Origin: Lentisphaeria bacterium
Lineage (GTDB): Bacteria; Verrucomicrobiota; Lentisphaeria; Victivallales; JAUVCU01
Assembly: GCA_030590715.1 (NCBI GenBank)
Contig: JAUVCU010000063.1
Location: 1 to 7,727, forward strand
Reading direction: 5' to 3'
Length of the DNA stretch: 7,727 bases
The notes beneath the pieces are model-generated. The model saw nothing but the letters and a program-made list of their open reading frames with translations, was not told the origin of the DNA and ran no database searches. This document shows positions 1 through 6,713 of the stretch, piece after piece. Position 1 is the stretch's first letter. Every line of letters begins with the position of its first letter. The position numbers and the translations under genes are program-made.

Positions 1-1419
1 GAAATAATTGTTTACCTCGGCGTTTTCTCTATCTGCGGCAAATGTATACTGTGTCAAATCATTTGTCCCGAAGCTGATAAAATCGACATGTTCAGCCAGC
101 TCTTGAGCCGATAGGGCCGCAGCTGGAGTTTCAATCATTGCTCCTAATTTAAAACGAGGTTGCAGACCGAGGTCAGAAGAACATTTTTCAATATAACCTT
201 TAATTGAAATAATGTCGTCAGGAGTTGTAACCATCGGAATTAATACGCTCAGGTCATAAGCCTGTGACAATTCAATGAGTGAATATAATTGTGTTTCCAG
301 TAAACGAGGATATTTAAGTAACATTCGTACACCTCGGCAGCCGAGTGCCGGATTTGTTTCAATTGCAGCATCTATGTATGGCAATAACTTATCTGCCCCA
401 ATATCGAGTAAGCGAATTATAACAGGCAAATTTATTACCGGCTCAAGTATGCTTTTAAGTTCATTGGACAATATTGCGGTAGTCGGAGGAGTACTCCAGG
501 TCATATAAATTTTCTCAAGACGTAGGAGCCCCACGCCGTCGGCGTTGTTCAGGACAGAATTTTCAGCATCAATACGGTTGCCGATATTGCTCATCACCAA
601 AATATGTTTTTTATCAAGAGTCAATGCTGCCCCGACAGCTTTTTTTCTTGCGCCTGATATCTGTTTTTTATATTCTTCTAAAGCTTTATCAAAAGCAAGG
701 CAGTTTTTGTGGTCAGGGTTGACCGTTATTTTATTTTCAAAAGTATCAACAATAATTATGTCATCATTATTGATAATGTTACAAAAGTCGGGGATTTGCC
801 CGATGCAAGGCAGAGAAATTTCCCGACAGAACAGCGTTGCGTGTGATGTCAGTCCTCCATGCTCTATGATGACCGCGGCAACTGATTGTCGAGCAAGATA
901 AACAGTGTCGGACGGCTGCAGGTTTTTAGCGACAACAACACAACCGTCAGGAACATTTGCTAGCGGATGGAATTCTCTTTCTGCAATAAACCCCAGTAAG
1001 CGGGTCATTAAGTCTTGTAGATCATCTTTTTTCTGCCGCATTATTTCTGAATTCATGGAATCGAATCGGGCAATCCATCGATTAAAGACAAGTTTCACCG
1101 CAGATCCTGCACTAACCAGTTCCCGCTCTATTGTATCAACCATTTCTGTCTTCATCACAGGGTCACAGAGCATCATTTTATGTGCTTTGAAGATTTTGGA
1201 TAAGTCTTTGTCTATTTCCCGTTCAACATGTTTTTCTAAACGATCCAGTTCGACAATAAGCTTTTGTGTCGAGCTTTCCAGCTGCTTTAGTTCATGATCC
1301 ACTTGATCCTTTTGAATTGCACAGCTAATGGACATGTTCTCCGCATCAGGAACATAAACAAAGGCTGGCCCGCGAGCCATACCTTCTGAAAAGGCTTTGC
1401 CTGTCGTTATAATATCCAT
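1..1419 (-). CDS. ptsI: PTS enzyme I (PEP-protein phosphotransferase), partial, C-terminus beyond window edge
   Basis: This gene encodes cytoplasmic enzyme I, which takes the phosphate from phosphoenolpyruvate and passes it to HPr in the sugar phosphotransferase system. The reading frame is open for 473 codons from an ATG at 1419 to the window edge; the family is usually about 570 residues, so roughly 100 C-terminal residues, including the active-site Cys region, are not seen. Domains in order are an N-terminal segment (TGKAFSEGMARGPAF), the HPr-binding helical domain, the phosphohistidine domain with GGLTSHAT (His193 is the expected phosphorylated residue), and the PEP-binding barrel with GVGLLR, IIRLLDIGADK, NPALGCRGVR, IETPAAAL and FGTNDLTQYT. 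All catalytic motifs visible in the window are kept. Some usually conserved positions differ, such as RLEK where RTEF is usual. The ribosome binding site is weak (GGAT, about 9 nt upstream). No HPr or sugar permease gene is visible. A paralogue such as PtsP or a DhaM-type EI cannot be fully excluded, but no GAF domain precedes it. Confidence 0.93.
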   Translation of the reverse strand, partial: MDIITTGKAFSEGMARGPAFVYVPDAENMSISCAIQKDQVDHELKQLESSTQKLIVELDRLEKHVEREIDKDLSKIFKAHKMMLCDPVMKTEMVDTIERELVSAGSAVKLVFNRWIARFDSMNSEIMRQKKDDLQDLMTRLLGFIAEREFHPLANVPDGCVVVAKNLQPSDTVYLARQSVAAVIIEHGGLTSHATLFCREISLPCIGQIPDFCNIINNDDIIIVDTFENKITVNPDHKNCLAFDKALEEYKKQISGARKKAVGAALTLDKKHILVMSNIGNRIDAENSVLNNADGVGLLRLEKIYMTWSTPPTTAILSNELKSILEPVINLPVIIRLLDIGADKLLPYIDAAIETNPALGCRGVRMLLKYPRLLETQLYSLIELSQAYDLSVLIPMVTTPDDIISIKGYIEKCSSDLGLQPRFKLGAMIETPAAALSAQELAEHVDFISFGTNDLTQYTFAADRENAEVNNYF

Positions 1420-1705
1420 CGTTATTATCCAATTATAATGGTGCGAAATAATAGCTTTAACACTTCGAAAGAACCAATAAACAATTTTACTATAAAAAAA
1501 GGAATTACTCAACAATAACAGATGGAAAGAGGCGCGTTAAGCAAATAAAAATAGAATAGGTTTCCGAAAACCCCAAAAATAAAAGAAAACGGAATGACAC
1601 CACAAGAGGTATATGATCTTATGCTGGGAAATGACCCAGTATCTCCATCCGCTTCTACGAAATAATTAACAGCAATTAGAGAAGCCGCAAACGGGCCAGG
1701 AAAAA
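1420..1705. other. AT-rich intergenic spacer without a recognisable gene
   Basis: This stretch lies between the start of the minus-strand enzyme I gene and the first readable codons of the decayed CDF transporter. I see no tRNA, terminator or intact gene in it. A 23-codon ATG frame at 1594-1665 (MTPQEVYDLMLGNDP...) reads as plausible protein but is too short to assign. It may be the start of another decayed gene. A TATAAT hexamer on the minus strand at 1432-1437 lies only 12 nt from the enzyme I start and has a poor -35 partner, so it is not called a promoter. Confidence 0.5.
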
Positions 1706-2117
1706 ATGATTAAATTTCACAATGAAATGCGGGTCGCGGTGGCAGCCAATTCGCCAGCACTTATTGCGATGCTAAAGAGTACCGTGTCCACATGTACACC
1801 ACTGGTTTAGTCATATTAGTGCTTTTCCTACACGAGCTGACTTTTACGTTCGATCGTATAGCAGCAATCTTGATTGTAATCGTGGTGTTAAAGACAGGGT
1901 GGGAATTATTACGAGATGCAGTGTGTATTATTAGATGCCTCTCTAGATCACGGCACGCTAAGCCAAATAACCCGGGAAATAAACCTTGACCCAGCAGTGT
2001 CAAAGCTTAAGTGGTTAACAGGGCACAATGCAGGGCGCTTCCGTTTCGTCGAAGCGGGAGTGATATTGCGAGTCCAGTGCTCTGGAGTCAGCCGGACTTC
2101 ATGAGAGACGGCGACGC
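1706..2117 (+). pseudogene. Decayed cation diffusion facilitator (CDF) metal transporter remnant
   Basis: Four successive frame segments together read as the C-terminal half of a CDF family divalent metal efflux protein. Segment A (1706 to about 1770) gives NEMRVAVAANSPALIA. Segment B (about 1771-1920) gives DAKEY, then YTTGLVILV and DRIAAILIVIVVLKTGWELLRDAV, matching the last membrane helices of the family. Segment C (about 1922-2077) gives VLLDASLDHGTL and WLTGHNAGRFRFVEAGVILRVQ, matching the start of the cytoplasmic domain. Segment D (2079-2117) gives ALESAGLHERRRR. Each junction fits a single-base indel: a one-base loss near 1769, then gains (or two-base losses) near 1923 and 2077. The N-terminal helices are not recognisable upstream and the C-terminal end is lost. 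The family assignment rests on remembered motif patterns. With at least three frame disruptions, a functional product is very unlikely. It is convergent with the membrane protein gene to its right. Confidence 0.75.
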
Positions 2118-2205
2118 TGCTACGTAACAGTATTCCTTGTACTGCTAATTTACCAAATCATCATGCTGTCATGAATCTAGCACTTAACTGCTTGTTCACC
2201 AGGTG

Positions 2206-2838
2206 TTATCTCTTATTGGGGTCTTTTACAAACAAAAGTGGGAAAACAATATCGCTTAGACAACATGGGATCCACACCGCCAAAAAAAGAAATAAAAAAA
2301 CAGCAACATATATAATCCAATGCAAAGGTTCTTCTATAGCCATAATAATATGAAAAAGAGATGCCCAGGTACTTAATAAAACATGTCCCCCATGAGGGAA
2401 TTTTGTTGTTGGTCTATAATAAGCTATTGCAACTCCCAAAATTGCGAGAGGATTAACCAGCCACCATTTTTCAATAAAACCTATATGGATTTCCCTGTTC
2501 GGCATATTAAGCAAACTCTCTCCTAAATAAGGTAACAATGAGTCACTGATTGTGGCTATACCAATAGCACCTACATAACCAATGATAGCTAGGGTCCAGA
2601 AATTGCACTTGCCTTTGATACACTTGCTGCTGATATTCTCACATGTATGAAGCTTATACATAGAAGCAGTTACAAGCGCACTCAAAACAACATGGATAGG
2701 GTGAAGAATATAAAACACATCATAAGAAAGTTCGGCCGGTATTTTCTGAAAAAGAAACATAATGATAATACCGGTCAGCGCCCCAAAAATAGTGAACGGA
2801 GCATGTTTTTTCAGCTCCTGCAAGATAAAATAAACCAC
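2206..2838 (-). CDS. Uncharacterised six-helix membrane protein with His/Cys motifs
   Basis: The product is a 210-residue integral inner-membrane protein. I do not recognise a named family with a known function. Hydrophobic segments lie at about residues 14-32, 41-62, 80-104, 126-141, 150-168 and 172-192, predicting six helices. Polar residues buried in or beside the helices stand out: HPIHV (46-50) entering helix 2, PHGGH (148-152) leading into helix 5, another His at 163, and PCC (191-193) at the end of helix 6. A loop after helix 2 holds three Cys (C66, C73, C78). This pattern could bind a metal or a cofactor, but that is inference. The start is GTG at 2838, supported by a GGGAG ribosome binding site 6 nt upstream. 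It follows the MBL hydrolase gene by 30 bp and is probably co-transcribed with it. No signal peptide beyond the first helix is seen. Confidence 0.8.
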   Translation of the reverse strand: MVYFILQELKKHAPFTIFGALTGIIIMFLFQKIPAELSYDVFYILHPIHVVLSALVTASMYKLHTCENISSKCIKGKCNFWTLAIIGYVGAIGIATISDSLLPYLGESLLNMPNREIHIGFIEKWWLVNPLAILGVAIAYYRPTTKFPHGGHVLLSTWASLFHIIMAIEEPLHWIIYVAVFLFLFLAVWIPCCLSDIVFPLLFVKDPNKR

Positions 2839-2844
2839 CGATTT

Positions 2845-2849
2845 CTCCC
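2845..2849 (-). promoter_or_regulatory. Ribosome binding site of the six-helix membrane protein
   Basis: GGGAG on the minus strand lies 6 nt before the GTG at 2838. It decides this non-ATG start and supports separate translation within the two-gene unit. Confidence 0.65.
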
Positions 2850-2868
2850 GTTTCTATCTATTTAGTCA

Positions 2869-3696
2869 CTACAGTTCAATTACTGTTCCAGCTGATAAAG
2901 GGATAAAATTCTGGTCAAAGGCCGTTTTAAGTGAGCATAGGCTGTCAAAGCCAGTGCAATGTCCAGGTGCGAGTATTTGAACCCCCAATTCTTTAAGACG
3001 TAGTACATTGGTTGTAACCTGATCAGAAGTGGCATAACGCAGGTGCATCCCACCAATAAGTGCATAAATACTGTTTCTCTCCACCAGAGAAAAGATGTAT
3101 GATACAGTGTTCGCTAAGCCGGAGTGATTGCAGCCCAGAATTACGACCAACCCTTTGCTTGTTTTAATGAACATTGCCTGATCATCTGGAATAGTGTTGA
3201 GCTCGGTTAATCCAGCATCTTTATAAAAGGTATCTGTCATCTCATTTTTTATCAATCGGGGAATTGATCCTGTCAGAGTCACATTCGGCGTAATAGTTGT
3301 TGGCGTATCGCTCCATATAACCGATTCTTTCCTTATTTCAATTTCATCCTTACAGTTTTGAGGCATCCCAATGTCGCGGATTAATGTATTTCGCTTCGAA
3401 AAACATGGCTTTAATGCCTCTGAATGTAAATAGACCTTCAGGTCTGAATTATTTTGGAGAACCCACTGAACACCACTTGTATGATCGTAATGGCTATGGC
3501 TCAGCACAAGAGAATCAATTGACTCCGGGTCTATGCCTAATTCATTCATATTATGTGCTAACGTCATACCTTGTCCTGTATCGAAAAGAATTTTCTCCCC
3601 ATCAACTTCAATCAGTAAAGATAAGCCATGCTCTGCAATCAACCCCTGTTTATACACAGTGTTTTCGGCAAGTACTGTTAGTCGTATATCTGACAT
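2869..3696 (-). CDS. Metallo-beta-lactamase-fold hydrolase, MJ0301/COG1237 type
   Basis: This is a soluble MBL-fold metal-dependent hydrolase. Counting from the first of three tandem Met codons, it has DTG at 41-43, the metal-binding motif HSHYDH at 69-74 (H69, H71, D73, H74), GCNHSG at 190-195 (H193), GGMHL at 217-221 and GHCTG at 247-251. The full set of expected metal ligands is therefore present, and the length of about 275 residues fits the family. Relatives are often annotated as 7,8-dihydropterin-6-yl-methyl-4-(beta-D-ribofuranosyl)aminobenzene 5'-phosphate synthase after the archaeal methanopterin pathway. In bacteria without methanopterin the substrate is generally unknown, so I do not assign it here. 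Three ATGs lie in a row (3702, 3699, 3696). The GAGGAG site is only 2 nt from the first but 8 nt from the third, so 3696 is chosen. It is the first gene of a two-gene unit with the downstream membrane protein and is divergent from the TrmO-like gene. Confidence 0.9.
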   Translation of the reverse strand: MSDIRLTVLAENTVYKQGLIAEHGLSLLIEVDGEKILFDTGQGMTLAHNMNELGIDPESIDSLVLSHSHYDHTSGVQWVLQNNSDLKVYLHSEALKPCFSKRNTLIRDIGMPQNCKDEIEIRKESVIWSDTPTTITPNVTLTGSIPRLIKNEMTDTFYKDAGLTELNTIPDDQAMFIKTSKGLVVILGCNHSGLANTVSYIFSLVERNSIYALIGGMHLRYATSDQVTTNVLRLKELGVQILAPGHCTGFDSLCSLKTAFDQNFIPLSAGTVIEL

Positions 3697-3704
3697 CATC
3701 ATTT

Positions 3705-3710
3705 CTCCTC
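3705..3710 (-). promoter_or_regulatory. Ribosome binding site of the MBL hydrolase
   Basis: GAGGAG on the minus strand lies 8 nt from the ATG at 3696, 5 nt from the one at 3699 and 2 nt from the one at 3702. The spacing favours the third ATG, or possibly the second, over the longest frame. Confidence 0.7.
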
Positions 3711-3885
3711 AAAATACATCTCTTGTGGTGTGATAAAACAATTATGACTGTTCGGTCAACCGCTTCCTCTAAAGACAGTTCCTCAATTCGAGCCAATAGC
3801 ATTCCTCTATAATCAATTATAACCAAATCTCCTTCTACCCACAAGAGAATGAATACTGATTGTCAGAGAAGTAATTTTACAACAG

Positions 3886-3914
3886 TTGCAATTAACTGAC
3901 CGTTAAGAGATAAT
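3886..3914 (+). promoter_or_regulatory. Sigma70-like promoter for the trmO-nfnA-nfnB operon
   Basis: TTGCAA (3886-3891) and GATAAT (3909-3914) are separated by exactly 17 bp, matching the consensus hexamers at 4/6 and 5/6. Transcription would begin near 3921, giving a leader of about 30 nt before the ATG at 3952. It lies in the divergent region between the MBL unit and this operon. No operator palindrome is evident. This call is by eye only. Confidence 0.5.
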
Positions 3915-3951
3915 TAAGTCATAATCACCAAAGAGTTAGACAAGTAATAAA

Positions 3952-4419
3952 ATGATATTTGAAATAAAACAAATAGGAATAATTCATTCTCCATACAAGA
4001 CCAAAGATGAATGTCCTATCCAAGGTACTTTTAAACCAGGTGGTAAAGGAAAAGTTGAAGTCTTCCCTGAGTATGAAGAAGCATTGGATACAATCGAGAC
4101 ATTCTCACATCTCATACTCCTATATATGTTTGATAAAGCAGGTGAAGTAAAATTAAAAAGGTCAACTTTTTTGGACGATGCCCCTCATGGAGTCTTTGCT
4201 TCCCGTCACCCCTGCCGACCAAATGGGATTGGATTCTCTATCGTTAAATTTGATAAAAGAGTAGGAAACACCTTAGAAATTCGCGAGATCGACATTCTGG
4301 ATAACACCTCTCTTATTGATATAAAGCCATATATCCCAAAATTCGATTACCGGGAAAATGCGAGTAATGGTTGGACTGAGTCAAAACCAATACGAAACAA
4401 ACCATCAAATATTGAATAA
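3952..4419 (+). CDS. trmO: TrmO/TsaA-family (UPF0066) protein, putative tRNA t6A37 methyltransferase, short form
   Basis: Known TrmO proteins use SAM to methylate N6-threonylcarbamoyladenosine at position 37 of certain tRNAs. This 155-residue protein carries the family's beta-barrel signature: GIIHSPY at 9-15, the F..RxPxRPN-type motif FASRHPCRPNGIGFSIV at 82-98, and LIDIKPYIPKFD at 121-132. It is the short form, without the extra C-terminal domain of the roughly 235-residue E. coli protein. Two differences stand out: His and Cys in RHPCRP, and Gly in place of the usual second Pro of RPNPIG. The same fold may serve another SAM-dependent role in this setting, so the tRNA function is inference from the family. 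It opens an operon, with the next gene starting 15 bp after its stop. The ribosome binding site is weak, and the ATG is chosen because the conserved N-terminal strand begins at once. Confidence 0.82.
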   Translation: MIFEIKQIGIIHSPYKTKDECPIQGTFKPGGKGKVEVFPEYEEALDTIETFSHLILLYMFDKAGEVKLKRSTFLDDAPHGVFASRHPCRPNGIGFSIVKFDKRVGNTLEIREIDILDNTSLIDIKPYIPKFDYRENASNGWTESKPIRNKPSNIE

Positions 4420-4434
4420 AAAAAGAATGTCAAG

Positions 4435-5268
4435 ATGCATGAAATAACCGACATATATGACCTCAATTCTGATGACTTTTTAATTGAGGTGAGAGCTCCA
4501 TTAGTTGCGCAAAAGTTCAAGGCTGGACAGTTTGTTCTTTTGCTGCTTCAATTAAAAGGAGAGCGCATTCCATTATCTGTATTTAAAGTTGAAAGTGACA
4601 GGGTTTCATTGTTAATAAAAAAATTAGGCAAGACATCACTGGAACTCTACAATTTAAAAATAGGGGATACTATTGAAGCCGTTATAGGTCCTTTGGGGAA
4701 TGCGATCGACATAAAACAATACGGGAATGTCGTAGTTGCATCCGATTTGGTGTGTGGTCATGCTGAGAACTATGCAATATCAAAAGCTCTCCATGCAGTC
4801 AAAGGGAACAACGTAATATCAATGCAGACCTTTCCTGGTATAGATCCGATATATTTGGAAAAGGAATTAAAAGCAGTTTGTGATGAATATCATATCACAA
4901 CGGAAGACGGATCATATGGTGTGGAAGGACATTATCTGGCAGTACTCGAAGAAATGCTGCAGAAAAACAAAGTGGATATGATTTTTGCCGGTGGAGATAT
5001 GCCGCATTTAAAAAAGTTGGCAAAAGTGGTGAAATTATATAATATCCCGACAATGGTCACATTGCGGTCTATTATGCTTGACGCCACGGGAATGTGTGGG
5101 TCATGCCGTGTATTCATTGATGGAATAATGAAATTAGCATGTATCGACGGACCGATGTTTGATGCGCATAAAATAGACTTCGATCAGGTCATAAATTCCA
5201 TGAATCGTTTTAAGAGTAAAGAGCTTGAGGCTGTTGAGCATTACAAAAAGGTTTTGGATAATGAGTAA
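4435..5268 (+). CDS. nfnA: Divergent NfnA-like subunit (FAD and [2Fe-2S] subunit of NADH-dependent ferredoxin:NADP+ oxidoreductase)
   Basis: In NfnAB this small subunit binds FAD, a [2Fe-2S] cluster and NAD(H), and the complex couples NADPH oxidation to reduction of NAD+ and ferredoxin. The 277-residue length fits. FAD-domain signatures are AGQFVLL (30-36), GERIPLS (42-48) and IGPLGN (84-89). The cluster motif is intact: DATGMCGSC, then KLACIDGP, giving C221, C224, C236 and the preceding Asp216, which corresponds to the Asp ligand described for T. maritima Nfn. The middle differs strongly from the family. Where a GGGVGxAP-type loop normally binds NAD, this protein has VVASDLVCGHAENYA (100-114). 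The usual GAR and GPxPMM motifs are also replaced, by QTFPGID (131-137) and GGDMPHLKK (186-194). NAD binding may therefore be lost or altered. The gene overlaps nfnB by 8 bp, implying translational coupling and a heteromeric complex. Alternative names are the sulfide dehydrogenase or dihydroorotate dehydrogenase electron-transfer subunit. Confidence 0.82.
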   Translation: MHEITDIYDLNSDDFLIEVRAPLVAQKFKAGQFVLLLLQLKGERIPLSVFKVESDRVSLLIKKLGKTSLELYNLKIGDTIEAVIGPLGNAIDIKQYGNVVVASDLVCGHAENYAISKALHAVKGNNVISMQTFPGIDPIYLEKELKAVCDEYHITTEDGSYGVEGHYLAVLEEMLQKNKVDMIFAGGDMPHLKKLAKVVKLYNIPTMVTLRSIMLDATGMCGSCRVFIDGIMKLACIDGPMFDAHKIDFDQVINSMNRFKSKELEAVEHYKKVLDNE

Positions 5269-6631
5269 CAAAATGAGAGTGCCAATGGCCGAACAGCCTG
5301 TTGAAAAAAGGGTCCAGGATTTTTCTGAAGTTCCATTTGGATATACAGAAAACCAGGCCGTTTCCGAAGCTAAACGATGCCTTCAATGCACAATACCTGC
5401 CTGTTCAAAGCATTGCCCGGTCAATGTTGATATCAAAGCTTTTATAAAAAAAATTGCGCAAAACAAGTTTAAAGAAGCTTTTTTGAAAATTAAGGAAAGC
5501 TGCCCCATCCCGGCAGTAGCAGGCCGTGTGTGCCCTCAGGAAAACCAATGTGAAGGTGCTTGTAGTTTAGGTAAGAAATATGATCCGGTAAATATAGGTA
5601 AGCTTGAATCCTTCATCGCTGATTGGGCAATGAAAAATAACATAAAACCTAAACTCGAAATAAGAGAAAAAAAACTTCGGGTCGCTGTGATAGGCTCTGG
5701 CCCAGCAGGAATCAGCTGTGCAGTTGATCTCAGAAAATACGGGTATGCTGTCACTGTATTTGAAGCCCTACATAAAGCCGGAGGAGTTTTACAATATGGA
5801 ATACCTAATTTCAGACTGCCAAAGAACATAGTGGATTCAGAATTAAAATACCTTCAGGATCTCGGCATTGAAATTAAACTGAACTTAATTATTGGCCAAA
5901 ACGTGACATTTGAAGAACTGCTCAGGCAGTATGACGCCCTGTTCATAGGGACAGGAGCGGGGGCACCAATTTTCCTGGGAATAAAAGGAGAAGAACTAAA
6001 TGGACTTTATTCAGCCAATGAATTCCTTTTCAGAACAAATCTGATGAAAGCATATTTATTCCCCAAATACGACACACCAATTATTGTGGGGCGTAAAGTA
6101 GGAGTCATAGGAGCCGGTAATGTCGCGATAGATGCAGCCCGATGTGCGCTAAGGCTTGGGGCTGAGGTATATATCCTCTACAGAAGAACCCAGGAGCATT
6201 CTCCCGCAAGAAAAGAGGAACTGCGTCATGCTCTCGAAGAAGGTATTCATTTTATTGAATTAGTAAACCCTGTGAAAATAATAGGGGAAAACGGATGGAT
6301 CAAAAGTGTTGAACTTGTGAAAATGAAATTGGGAGAACCTGATAAAAGCGGCCGCCCCAATCCAGTTGAAGTTGCAGACAGTAATTTCTCTATGGACATG
6401 GATACCGTGATTATCGCGCTTGGCACAACCCCCAACAGACTTTTTTTATCTCGCACCAAAGGTCTTCATACTCTAAATAAAGGAAGTATCTGGGTCAACA
6501 ACGAATACATGACCAACCTTGAAGGAGTAACAGCTGGAGGAGATGCCATCGGAGGCAGAGCAACCGTCATAGAAGCCATGGGGGAAGGTAAAAAAGCTGC
6601 AGAGACATTACATAACTATTTATCTGTTTAA
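5261..6631 (+). CDS. nfnB: NfnB-like subunit (NADPH/FAD, two [4Fe-4S]; GltD/SudA family)
   Basis: In Nfn this large subunit holds the bifurcating FAD, binds NADPH and carries two [4Fe-4S] clusters that deliver electrons to ferredoxin. In glutamate synthase the related small subunit supplies electrons instead. The 456-residue product has cluster Cys at 40, 43, 48, 52 and at 81, 91, 97, 101, an FAD-binding GSGPAG at 145-150, GGVLQYGIPNFRLPK (174-188), an NADPH-binding GAGNVAIDAAR at 284-294 followed by YRR at 307-309, and a C-terminal GGDAIGGRATVIEAMGEGKKAA. Every expected motif is present, in contrast with its divergent partner. The ATG at 5261 is chosen over the longer frame from 5225 because AAAAAGG lies 9 nt upstream and the start overlaps the nfnA stop (ATGAGTAA). 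No large glutamate synthase subunit is in the window, which favours the Nfn or sulfide dehydrogenase type over GltD. Confidence 0.9.
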   Translation: MSNKMRVPMAEQPVEKRVQDFSEVPFGYTENQAVSEAKRCLQCTIPACSKHCPVNVDIKAFIKKIAQNKFKEAFLKIKESCPIPAVAGRVCPQENQCEGACSLGKKYDPVNIGKLESFIADWAMKNNIKPKLEIREKKLRVAVIGSGPAGISCAVDLRKYGYAVTVFEALHKAGGVLQYGIPNFRLPKNIVDSELKYLQDLGIEIKLNLIIGQNVTFEELLRQYDALFIGTGAGAPIFLGIKGEELNGLYSANEFLFRTNLMKAYLFPKYDTPIIVGRKVGVIGAGNVAIDAARCALRLGAEVYILYRRTQEHSPARKEELRHALEEGIHFIELVNPVKIIGENGWIKSVELVKMKLGEPDKSGRPNPVEVADSNFSMDMDTVIIALGTTPNRLFLSRTKGLHTLNKGSIWVNNEYMTNLEGVTAGGDAIGGRATVIEAMGEGKKAAETLHNYLSV

Positions 6632-6713
6632 AGAATTTATTGATATTGAAGCATGGTTCTAAACGGGTTCTTTCTCTATAATTTAAAAATCCAAAAGATG
6701 AGTAATTAAATAA

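Noticed and set aside
275..1297. Three plus-strand open frames of 77-130 codons
   Set aside because: They lie wholly inside the enzyme I gene on the other strand, have no recognisable motifs, and are explained by that gene's codon pattern.
1432..1437. TATAAT on the minus strand as a promoter of enzyme I
   Set aside because: It would leave a leader of only about 6 nt and the best -35 partner (TTAAAG) matches 3 of 6 bases.
1560..1573. Small inverted repeat GGTTT-CCGA-AAACC as a terminator
   Set aside because: The 5 bp AT-leaning stem is too weak, and no U-tract follows in the right place for a gene that needs ending.
1420..2205. Insertion sequence or phage remnant in the gene-poor stretch
   Set aside because: No terminal inverted repeats, target duplications or transposase/integrase motifs are visible; the readable part is a CDF transporter.
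2171..2353. 60-codon plus-strand frame
   Set aside because: It is antisense to the C-terminus of the membrane protein and has no ribosome binding site or family resemblance.
5225..5260. Twelve-codon N-terminal extension of nfnB
   Set aside because: It lies inside nfnA, has no ribosome binding site, and the family normally begins just before the RVPM motif, which fits the ATG at 5261.
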